Made by a program: the position numbers and the translations under genes
Origin: CAZSAT01 sp964604675
Lineage (GTDB): Bacteria > Myxococcota_A > UBA796 > CAJQPC01
Assembly (NCBI GenBank): GCA_964604675.1
Contig: CAZSAT010000058.1
Coordinates: forward strand, 1 to 43,629
DNA length: 43,629 nucleotides
Direction of reading: 5' to 3'
Notes under the pieces: generated by a model
The model's input: only the letters and a program-made list of their open reading frames with translations
What the model was told of the DNA's origin: nothing
Databases searched by the model: none
In this document: in pieces, positions 8,049-14,933 of the stretch
Position numbering within the stretch: the first letter of the stretch is position 1
Layout of the letters: each line of letters starts with the position of its first letter

Positions 8049-8785
8049 GGGAGGTTCCTGGCCAAGAACGCACGCACCACGGTGTTCTCGCTCCGCACGA
8101 AGGTGGGCGTGGGACCGTACTCGATGAGCCGACCGCCGTACAGCATGCCGATGTCGTCCGCCACGCGGACCGTGCCGACGATGTCGTGGGAGATCACGAC
8201 GAAGGTGATGCCCAAGGACTCCTTCATCTGCACGATCAGCTCGTCGATGGCGTCGCTCGTCATGGGGTCCAGGCCGGAGTTGGGTTCGTCGAAGAGCACG
8301 ATCTCCGGCTCGGTGATGATCGCGCGTGCGAGGCCGACGCGCTTGCGCTGTCCACCGGAGAGCGCGGGGGTCGGCCGGTCGTACAGCCCTGGCAGACCCA
8401 CACGCTCGAGCATGGCGTCCACCTTCGATCTGCGCTCACGCTCCCCGAGCTCCGGGTGGTGGTGAACGAGGGGAAACGCGATGTTGTCGCCCACCGAGAG
8501 CGAGTCGAAGAGCGCTCCGTCCTGGAACAGCATGCCGAGCCGACGCCGCACGTCGTAGCGCTGGGCACGGGTCGCGTGGGCCATGTCGACGCCGCACACC
8601 TCGACCTGTCCCTGGTCGGGCGTCAAGAGCCCCACGATCAGCTTGAGCATCACGGACTTTCCGGTGCCCGAGGGGCCGATGATCGCCGTGGTGCGGCCCG
8701 CGCGGAGGCTCAGGTCGACGCCGTCGAGCACGACGAGATCGCCGAAGGCCTTGCGCACGCCGCGGAGCTCGATGGGCTCAGCCAT
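8045..8785 (-). CDS. mlaF: MlaF-like ABC transporter ATPase
   Basis: Cytoplasmic ATPase of the Mla/MCE lipid transport complex, 246 aa. Walker A GPSGTGKS is at 37-44. The signature LSGGQRKRVGLARA and Walker B IVLFDEPNSGLDP are intact, and the H-loop is in FVVISHD. DEPNSGLDP and RLGMLFQDGALFDSL are characteristic of the MlaF subfamily rather than of general importers. It overlaps the upstream permease gene by 8 bases and the downstream mlaD by 4, so translation is probably coupled. Confidence 0.95.
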   Translation of the reverse strand: MAEPIELRGVRKAFGDLVVLDGVDLSLRAGRTTAIIGPSGTGKSVMLKLIVGLLTPDQGQVEVCGVDMAHATRAQRYDVRRRLGMLFQDGALFDSLSVGDNIAFPLVHHHPELGERERRSKVDAMLERVGLPGLYDRPTPALSGGQRKRVGLARAIITEPEIVLFDEPNSGLDPMTSDAIDELIVQMKESLGITFVVISHDIVGTVRVADDIGMLYGGRLIEYGPTPTFVRSENTVVRAFLARNLP

Positions 8786-9512
8786 ACAGGAGCTCCGAGA
8801 AGAAGTAGTTCAACAACACGCAGACCACCGCGGCCGTGACCACCGCACGGTTCGTGGCAGCCCCCACGCCTTCGGGTCCACGCTCGGCCTCGAAGCCGCA
8901 CCAGCAGGCGACCAGGCAGATGATGTCGCCGAAGACCACCGACTTGAGGGCGCCGAACAGGAAGTCGCGCGGCTGCGCGGCCTGCGCTGCGAGCTCGAGG
9001 AAGGTGTGCCCGTTGAGCCCGAGCTGGTGCACGGCGACTGCCCAGGCGCTGGCCAGCATGGTCACCGTGGCGATGATGGTCAGGGCGGGCATCACCAGGA
9101 GCATCCCCCAGAAGCGCGGCGCGACCAGGTACCAGGTCGGGTCCACGCCCATCACCTCGAGCGCGTCGATCTGATCGCCGCCGCGCATCACCGCGAGCTG
9201 GCTGGCCATCTCGGTGCCGAGCTTCGCCGCGATCATGGCGCTCGCGATGATCGGAGCCAGCTCGCGGACGCCCGCCAGCCCGACGAACATGCCCACCAGG
9301 TCCTGCCCGCCGAGTGGCTGGAAGGCGTAGAAGCCCTGCAGGGAGAGGTTGGTGCCCACGAACGCGCCGATCACGAGCAGGATGGGCAGGGCGGCGAAGC
9401 CCATCTCGAAGGCCACGCGCGCGACCTCGCCCTTGGGCGGTCGGCGGAACAGCACGCCGAACACCGATCCGCAGAACAGCGCGAAGCGCCCCGTGGCTGC
9501 GAGCACGTTCAT
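8778..9512 (-). CDS. mlaE: MlaE-like permease, copy 1
   Basis: The 244-aa integral membrane permease belongs to the MlaE/YrbE family (former DUF140). Hallmarks are FVGTNLSLQGFYAFQPLGGQDLVG, VRELAPIIASAMIAAKLGTEMASQL and the coupling region AVMRGGDQIDALEVMGVDP. The C-terminal segment NRAVVTAAVVCVLLNYFFSELLYG is also typical. ATG 9512 overlaps the upstream permease gene by 4 bases; the longer open frame upstream is a shadow of that gene. Canonical MlaE acts as a homodimer with two MlaF subunits, and here a second distinct permease is encoded immediately upstream. Confidence 0.93.
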   Translation of the reverse strand: MNVLAATGRFALFCGSVFGVLFRRPPKGEVARVAFEMGFAALPILLVIGAFVGTNLSLQGFYAFQPLGGQDLVGMFVGLAGVRELAPIIASAMIAAKLGTEMASQLAVMRGGDQIDALEVMGVDPTWYLVAPRFWGMLLVMPALTIIATVTMLASAWAVAVHQLGLNGHTFLELAAQAAQPRDFLFGALKSVVFGDIICLVACWCGFEAERGPEGVGAATNRAVVTAAVVCVLLNYFFSELLYG

Positions 9513-10255
9513 CCGAGGATGCCGAACAGGGCGCTGGTGAGGAAGTAGTTCGCGACGACGAAGCAGACCGCGGACCGCACCACGGTCTGGTTCACCGCAC
9601 GCCCGACGCCGGCCGAACCACCCGATGCGTGGAAGCCCAGGTAGGTCGCGGTGCACCCGATGATGAGGCCGAAGACGAGCGTCTTGACCACGCCTCCCCA
9701 GACGTCGGCGGGGGTGGCGAAGGACCACAGCTCCGCGAGGAAGATCCCCGCGCGCTCGCCCTTCATCACGGTGGCCGTGAACAGCGCTCCGGCGATGCCC
9801 GCCGCCGTGCCGGCGATGTTGAGGATCGGGCATGCGATGACCAGGGCGAGCAGCCGCGGCACCACGTGGCAGGCGATGCCGTCGACCGCCATGATCTCGG
9901 TCGCGTCGAGCTCCTCGCGCACGCGCATCGCTCCCAGCTCGGCTGCGAACGCGCTCCCCCCCTGGGCCGCGACGAGCACGCACGCGAGCACCGGCGACAG
10001 CTCTCGAAGCACGGCGACGCACACCAGCGACGCCAGCATGCGCTCGGCCCCGTAGATGGCGAAGATCTCGAGTCCTTGCAGGGCGATGACCATGCCGAAC
10101 GGAAGGGTGACGGCCACCACGGGTCCAAAACAGCGTCCGGTGACGGTGAGGACGTGGCGGGCGAGGTCCGAGCTCCGCCAGGCGGGGTGGGGGAGGCGGA
10201 CCACCACGGAACCGGCGAAGGCGCCCACACGCCCGATGGCAGCGACCAGCTCCAT
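9509..10255 (-). CDS. MlaE-like permease, copy 2
   Basis: The 248-aa MlaE/YrbE-family permease is clearly homologous to, but divergent from, the next gene. It has TLPFGMVIALQGLEIF, VLRELSPVLACVLVAAQGGSAFAAELGAMRVREELDATEIMAVD and NQTVVRSAVCFVVANYFLTSALFG. It is the first gene of the mla operon. The ATG has no Shine-Dalgarno sequence; TAGCCC ends 5 bases upstream. The pairing of two YrbE-type permeases is like actinobacterial mce operons (yrbEA/yrbEB) and suggests a heterodimeric channel. Confidence 0.92.
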   Translation of the reverse strand: MELVAAIGRVGAFAGSVVVRLPHPAWRSSDLARHVLTVTGRCFGPVVAVTLPFGMVIALQGLEIFAIYGAERMLASLVCVAVLRELSPVLACVLVAAQGGSAFAAELGAMRVREELDATEIMAVDGIACHVVPRLLALVIACPILNIAGTAAGIAGALFTATVMKGERAGIFLAELWSFATPADVWGGVVKTLVFGLIIGCTATYLGFHASGGSAGVGRAVNQTVVRSAVCFVVANYFLTSALFGILG

Positions 10256-10313
10256 GCCAAGGGCTAACGCCGCAGTCTGGTCGGTGGGTTAGGCCGTGCT
10301 CCTCGGAGGCTTC
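10256..10313. promoter_or_regulatory. Divergent intergenic region, mla operon / SH3-like gene
   Basis: This 58-base region sits between divergent genes. The minus strand has GTTAGC (fwd 10263-10268) just before the permease ATG. The plus strand has GTTAGG at 10288-10293, then GGAGG (10305-10309) and ATG 10314. I read both GTTAG boxes as likely -10 elements. No convincing -35 is visible. Confidence 0.35.
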
Positions 10314-10571
10314 ATGCTCATCGCGCTCTTCGGTGCCCTTGCTCTTGCAGACGACGCCTGGCTCATCCAGGACGTCGACCTGCTCCGGTGGCCGGATCCT
10401 TCGGAGTCGCGCGAGGTGGTGGTGGCGGAGGGTCTCACCGGCGACAAGGTGGAGATCCTCTTTCGGGACACCGACCTGATCCGAGTGCGGAAGGGTGGCG
10501 ACTTCGGGTGGGTGCCCGCAAGCGCGCTGACGGAGACCGCCCCCGAGGACACGGCCGCCGAAGCGCCATGA
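10314..10571 (+). CDS. Small exported SH3-like protein, 85 aa
   Basis: Begins MLIALFGALALADDAW, a short signal peptide without basic residues that probably ends after Ala-Leu-Ala. About 60 residues of bacterial SH3-like fold follow (VEILFRDTDLIRVRKGGDFGWVPASAL). Such modules usually bind peptidoglycan or peptides in the periplasm. ATG 10314 is chosen over GTG 10296 because GGAGG ends 4 bases upstream. The stop overlaps the next start as ATGA, so it is coupled to the metallo-hydrolase gene. Confidence 0.72.
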   Translation: MLIALFGALALADDAWLIQDVDLLRWPDPSESREVVVAEGLTGDKVEILFRDTDLIRVRKGGDFGWVPASALTETAPEDTAAEAP

Positions 10572-11389
10572 CCCTCTCTCTGTTCTCCCGCGACGTCTCC
10601 GTCGTCGCGCTGGGCTCCGGCTCCGGGGGAAACTGCACCTACGTCGGTGACGGGCACGCAGGCGTGCTGATCGACTGCGGACTGTCGACGAAGCAGATCC
10701 TGATGCGACTCGAGGCCGTGGGCCTGGGCGGCGCCAGCATCGACGCCGTGTTGGTGACCCACGAGCACTCCGACCACATCGGCGCCGCCCGCATCCTCTC
10801 CGACCGGCTGCACCGAGAGCGCGGCAAACGGGTCCCGTTCTACATGACCCGCGGGACCTTTCTGGGTGCCCATCCACGGGTCCTTCCCGAGCGGGTGGAG
10901 ACCGTGGTCGCCGGCACACCCTTTCGCGTGCGGCACATCCTGGTCGACCCCTTCCCGATCCCGCACGACGTGGCCGACCCTGTCGCCTACCGCGTGGAGC
11001 TCGGTGGCGTCGCCGTGGCGGTCCTCACCGACCTGGGGCGTGCCACCAACCTGATCCGGCGGAAGCTGCGGGATCTCGACGTCGCGGTGATCGAGTCGAA
11101 CCACGACGTCGACATGTTGCTCGAGGGACCCTACCCGTGGCACCTCAAGCAGCGCATCCGCTCGAGCCACGGTCACCTCTCGAACGAGCAGTGCGCCGAC
11201 CTCTTGGAAGCCAGCCAGGGACCGCGCCTCCAGGCGGTGGTGCTCGCCCACCTCAGCGAGGACAACAACTCCGCCGAGCGCGCCGTGCACGTGGCGCGGG
11301 GCGTGGTGCGGGACCGTACGGTGCGCCTCGAAGTCGCCCCACAAACCTACGCCCTGGAGCCCATTCGGGTGCGTGCACGCACCTGGTGA
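10568..11389 (+). CDS. YycJ/WalJ-type metallo-beta-lactamase-fold hydrolase
   Basis: The 273-aa cytoplasmic MBL-fold protein has GSGSGGNCTYVG near the N-terminus, the strongest YycJ marker. The zinc motif H65-x-H67-x-D69-H70 (THEHSDH) follows, then TDLG, ESNHD and a C-terminal AHLSEDNN. YycJ relatives are thought to be 5'-3' exonucleases or phosphodiesterases involved in DNA repair or cell-wall homeostasis; the substrate here is not decidable. ATG overlaps the preceding stop. Confidence 0.88.
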   Translation: MTLSLFSRDVSVVALGSGSGGNCTYVGDGHAGVLIDCGLSTKQILMRLEAVGLGGASIDAVLVTHEHSDHIGAARILSDRLHRERGKRVPFYMTRGTFLGAHPRVLPERVETVVAGTPFRVRHILVDPFPIPHDVADPVAYRVELGGVAVAVLTDLGRATNLIRRKLRDLDVAVIESNHDVDMLLEGPYPWHLKQRIRSSHGHLSNEQCADLLEASQGPRLQAVVLAHLSEDNNSAERAVHVARGVVRDRTVRLEVAPQTYALEPIRVRARTW

Positions 11390-11437
11390 CTTGCCACGGG
11401 ACCGATCGTTCGGGCATCGTGAAGAGACTTGGGATTC

Positions 11438-12175
11438 ATGATGATCCAGCTGCTCCTCTTCGCTTGTGCGCCGAAGGCGACCTGGCAGGTCCAGCCTGCC
11501 GCGCGCGTCGACGTGCCCCTGGCGTCGGTCGCGGTGGTCAACGAAGACCGCGCCTGTGCCGACGTGTCGGATGCGCTGATCGACGCACTGCAGGCCCGTC
11601 CTGGCGTTCGTGTGGAGCCGACCGGTGCCACCCGCCTGGTGGTCACGGACTGTTCGGAGCTGGTCAAGACCACCGTCGAGGTGGACCTGGACTCCGCGAT
11701 GGGAGGCGTCACGTCCCGTGGGCAGGGCCAGAGCATCGAGAAGCGCCGTGTGATCGTCGACGGCAGCGCGGAGCTGTCGGTCGAGGTGCACCACGGCGCC
11801 GCCGCCCCGTCCTTGTTGACCGGCAACGCCCACCGCGTGCTCACCACCCCCTGGTCGGACTCGGGCGCGTCGATGCCAGCGCGCGCGACGGCCGTGCCGC
11901 GGCAGCTTGATCGCGACCTGGCGATGGACATCGCCGACCAGGTGTCGCCGCTGTCCGAGACCCTTCGGCGGCGCCTCTACCGGGATCCGGAGCCCGGAAC
12001 CGCCCGCGCCCTTCACAACGCGGCGGTGGAAGCGGAACGTGCGGGCGAGCTCGCCGAGGCGCTCGAGCTTGCGCAGGAGGCCTGGGCCGCCGATCCGAGT
12101 CCTCGGAGTGCAGCGTACCTGGAGGACCTTCAGCAGCACGCCGAGCAGATCGGCTACGCGCTGCGAGCGGACTAG
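11438..12175 (+). CDS. Hypothetical lipoprotein, 245 aa
   Basis: Not a recognised family. The N-terminus MMIQLLLFAC-A places a possible lipidated Cys at residue 10 with no preceding basic residue. The body has an alternating strand/helix region (VASVAVVNEDRACADVSDALIDAL), reminiscent of lipoproteins that assemble outer-membrane or curli-like complexes, and ends in a helical TPR-like segment (ALHNAAVEAERAGELAEALELAQEAWAADPS). ATG 11438 or 11441 is preferred over TTG 11429. It ends 13 bases before the glycosyltransferase gene. Confidence 0.65.
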   Translation: MMIQLLLFACAPKATWQVQPAARVDVPLASVAVVNEDRACADVSDALIDALQARPGVRVEPTGATRLVVTDCSELVKTTVEVDLDSAMGGVTSRGQGQSIEKRRVIVDGSAELSVEVHHGAAAPSLLTGNAHRVLTTPWSDSGASMPARATAVPRQLDRDLAMDIADQVSPLSETLRRRLYRDPEPGTARALHNAAVEAERAGELAEALELAQEAWAADPSPRSAAYLEDLQQHAEQIGYALRAD

Positions 12176-12188
12176 TTAGACCGGGCCG

Positions 12189-13724
12189 ATGAGGCCTCTC
12201 GCGCAGCACACACGCGCCGCGCTCCCGATGGGGCTCTCCCGCACGGCTGCAGCCCTCCTCGCGCTGGGGGGGCTCGCGAGGCTGGTGGTCGGCTGGCTGC
12301 CTGCAACCTGGCAGCTGGAGCGGGGCCCGCTGGTCGACGACAGCTTCTACTACTTCGTGCTGGCACGGCGCATGGCGGCCGGTGAGCTTCCGAGCTTCGA
12401 CGGCGAGGTGCTCACGTCGGGCTTCCAGGCGCTGTGGGCGATGATGCTGGTGCCGCTGTTCGCGGTGACCGACGATCCCTGGCTGCCCCTGCACCTGGCC
12501 TTCACCGTGCAGGTCGTGCTCTTCTTGGTCACGGGCATCGGGCTGCACCGCCTCGCCGTCGGGTGGGGTCAACCGGGCGCCGGGACCCTCGCGGTGGCGC
12601 TGTGGTCGCTGTCTCCGTACGTGGTCGAGCACGCTGGCAACGGCATGGAGACGGGGCTCGCCACCTGCCTGGCGGCGTGGGCGGTGGTCTGGGGCCTCTC
12701 CCTCGCTCGGGATCCGAGCGCGTCGGCGACGACCCGGTTCGGACTCTTGTGCGGAGCCCTGGTCCTCGCCCGGGTGGACGGAGCGTTGTTGGCCGCTGCC
12801 CTGACCCTCCCGCTCCTCGTCCGGGCGCCGGCGCTCGCCGTCCGCGCGGGGCTGGTCGCGGTGCTGGTCGCACTGCCCTGGTTCGGTTGGTGCTTCGCCA
12901 TCAGCGGGTCGCCGCTGCCCGAGTCCGGCGCGGCGGTGCGGCAGCTGTCGTCGCTCTACGCGGAGGTCGGTGTCTACGGGCCGGCCCCGTACGGCTCGGC
13001 CGCTTTCGTCTGGGACAACCTCGAGCGGCTGCTGCGTGTGGTCGTCGTCCAGCCGCTGGTGGTGGGACCGTTGGGGTACCTGGCCCACTGGCTTCGCCTC
13101 CCAGGGGCTCTGTGGGTGGCGGTCGCAGCGACGGCGGCTGCGGCGGTCCTCTTGTCACGGCGCGGCGGCCGACTCCCTGCGCCCGTCACGGGCTGGGCTG
13201 TGGCGCTGTTGTTGGCCTACGCGGTGCTCGTGCCGGGTCAGTGGTTCTACGACCGCTACACCTTCGTGCTCGTCGCGCTGTTGGTGCCGTGGACCGCCGC
13301 GCTGTGGTCCGGCTGGCCGGCCCTGGTGCGGGTGCTGCTGCTGGCCACGACCCTGGCGGTCTTCGCGCGGCAGGGCCAGGTGCTCTTCGCGCCCTCCGGC
13401 ATGAACACCGCCGGCTATGCGCGCCTGGTCGACGTCCTGCCGCCCGGTCGGTTGGCCGTGCTCCAGGCGGGCACGATCGGGTACTTCGCCGAGCAGCCCA
13501 TCGTGGCGGTAGACGGGAAGCTGCACGCCGGGGCCCGCCAGGCCCTCGCCGAGCGACGCTTCGGCGCGTGGCTGGCCGAACAGGATGTGGTCGGCGTGTG
13601 CGACCCGTATCCCTGGCTGGTGGACCTCGTGCTGCAACAGGGCAGCGTGGCGGGGCCGGCAGCGTTGAAGGCAGTGCCCCTGCACCGGGGCGACGAGCTC
13701 ATCGGCCTCTGCGCGCTGAGGTAG
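12189..13724 (+). CDS. GT-C fold membrane glycosyltransferase
   Basis: The 511-aa protein has about 10-12 hydrophobic segments. The first extracytoplasmic loop carries the Asp50-Asp51 pair (LVDDSFYYFVLARRM) expected for lipid-phosphate-sugar-dependent GT-C enzymes (PMT/ArnT/mannosyltransferase-like), followed by TSGFQALWAMM. It probably transfers a sugar from a polyprenyl-phosphate donor at the periplasmic face; donor and acceptor are unknown. ATG 12189 has no Shine-Dalgarno sequence and lies 6 bases after TAGACC; ATG 12228 is an alternative start that would shorten the N-terminus by 13 residues. Confidence 0.78.
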   Translation: MRPLAQHTRAALPMGLSRTAAALLALGGLARLVVGWLPATWQLERGPLVDDSFYYFVLARRMAAGELPSFDGEVLTSGFQALWAMMLVPLFAVTDDPWLPLHLAFTVQVVLFLVTGIGLHRLAVGWGQPGAGTLAVALWSLSPYVVEHAGNGMETGLATCLAAWAVVWGLSLARDPSASATTRFGLLCGALVLARVDGALLAAALTLPLLVRAPALAVRAGLVAVLVALPWFGWCFAISGSPLPESGAAVRQLSSLYAEVGVYGPAPYGSAAFVWDNLERLLRVVVVQPLVVGPLGYLAHWLRLPGALWVAVAATAAAAVLLSRRGGRLPAPVTGWAVALLLAYAVLVPGQWFYDRYTFVLVALLVPWTAALWSGWPALVRVLLLATTLAVFARQGQVLFAPSGMNTAGYARLVDVLPPGRLAVLQAGTIGYFAEQPIVAVDGKLHAGARQALAERRFGAWLAEQDVVGVCDPYPWLVDLVLQQGSVAGPAALKAVPLHRGDELIGLCALR

Positions 13725-13799
13725 CGGGTCAGAGCGCCGATCAGGTCATCGAACGGAGCAGGCGCCGCGCAGGCTGGTCGTGGCTGGCGAGGCCCGCAA

Positions 13800-13817
13800 C
13801 GCCGGCCACGGCCGGCG
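13800..13817. terminator. GC hairpin between convergent genes
   Basis: Perfect 7-bp inverted repeat (CGCCGGC / GCCGGCG) with a CACG loop. It lies in the 131-base gap between the convergent glycosyltransferase and phosphofructokinase genes. There is no U-tract on either side, so this is at best a bidirectional, weak or factor-dependent terminator. I see no tRNA or small gene in this gap. Confidence 0.35.
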
Positions 13818-13855
13818 GGTGCAAGCGTGCGACTCGAGATCACCTGATTGGTGCT

Positions 13856-14911
13856 CTACCCCCCGAACTCGACGCCGACGGCGCGGGCGGTCCGCACCAG
13901 CTCCCCCTCGGTGTCCACGAAGCGGTAGCTGGCGACGGCTTCCTCGATGGGCACGCCCACCACCCGACCGTTCTGGAGCACGGCGATCTCCCCCCACCGA
14001 TCGGCGTCGACCAGATCGACGGCGTGCACGCCAAAGCGGGTGGCGAGGATGCGGTCGAAGGCATCGGGACTCCCCCCGCGTTGCAGGTGGCCCAGCACCG
14101 TCACCCGGGTCTCGACGGCTCTCCGCTCACCGATCTGCCTCGCCAGGGTGACCGCGGGGCCTCCCGCACCGACGGGGTCTTCGTCGACGTTTCCGTCGTT
14201 CGGGCGCGCCCCCTCGGCGACGATGATGAGCGTGAACAAGCGACCGAGCGACCGTCGCTTGTCGATCTTGCGGCAGATGCGTTCGACGTCCCAGGGAATC
14301 TCGGGGATGACGATGCAGTCGGCGCCACCCGCCAGACCGGCCTGCAGGGCGATGTGGCCGGCGTCGCGGCCCATGACCTCCAGGAGCATCACCCGGTCGT
14401 GGCTCTCCGCGGTCGTGTGCAAGCGGTCGAGCGCCTCCGTCGCCACGTCCACCGCCGTCATGTAGCCGAAGGTGTAGTCGGTGGCGCTGAGGTCGTTGTC
14501 GATGGTCTTGGGCACCCCGACCACGTTCACGCCACGCTCCTCCATGAGCCGCCACCCGATCTTCTGCGTGCCGTCACCTCCGATGACCACCAGCCCCTCG
14601 AGCCCGAGGTCCTCCACGGCATCGGCCACACGCTGGCTGACGTCGGCCCCGTCCCGGTAGGCAAAGGGGTCACCTCGGTTCGTGGTGCCGAGCATGGTGC
14701 CGCCACGCGCGAGCAGACCCGAGCAGCTGACCATGGTCAGGTCCTGCACCTGGTACGGCGTGGCGAGGAGGCCGTCGAAGCTGTCTTCGATGCCCACGAC
14801 CTGCCAGTGCAGCTGGCCGACGGCGCGCTTCACGAAGGCTCGGAGGACAGCGTTGAGGCCGGGGGCGTCGCCCCCTCCGGTGAGGATGCCGACGCGGCGA
14901 TGTCTGCTCAT
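13856..14911 (-). CDS. pfkA: 6-phosphofructokinase (group III-like)
   Basis: The 351-aa glycolytic enzyme phosphorylates fructose 6-phosphate. It has GILTGGGDAPGLNAV at the N-terminus, GGDGT (111-115), PKTIDND (134-140, catalytic Asp region), MGRDAGHIA and HLQRGGSPDAFDR. Gly in GGDGT is the state usually associated with ATP use (PPi enzymes have Asp), whereas Lys in PKTIDND is typical of PPi or mixed-group enzymes. This combination fits the group III/mixed-substrate clade, probably ATP-dependent. The ATG lacks a Shine-Dalgarno sequence and is preceded at 6 bases by TAGCCT, suggesting a leaderless mRNA. Confidence 0.93.
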   Translation of the reverse strand: MSRHRRVGILTGGGDAPGLNAVLRAFVKRAVGQLHWQVVGIEDSFDGLLATPYQVQDLTMVSCSGLLARGGTMLGTTNRGDPFAYRDGADVSQRVADAVEDLGLEGLVVIGGDGTQKIGWRLMEERGVNVVGVPKTIDNDLSATDYTFGYMTAVDVATEALDRLHTTAESHDRVMLLEVMGRDAGHIALQAGLAGGADCIVIPEIPWDVERICRKIDKRRSLGRLFTLIIVAEGARPNDGNVDEDPVGAGGPAVTLARQIGERRAVETRVTVLGHLQRGGSPDAFDRILATRFGVHAVDLVDADRWGEIAVLQNGRVVGVPIEEAVASYRFVDTEGELVRTARAVGVEFGG

Positions 14912-14933
14912 GGCAGCAGGCTACCGCGGGCGC

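Noticed and set aside
8778..10919. A 713-codon minus-strand frame suggesting a fused large permease
   Set aside because: Only the last 244 codons (mlaE copy 1) look like protein; the rest is the out-of-frame shadow of the second permease and of the plus-strand genes beyond it.
13725..13855. A possible tRNA or small RNA in the gap between convergent genes
   Set aside because: I could not form an acceptor stem, TTCRA-type T-loop and anticodon arm; only a single GC hairpin is convincing.
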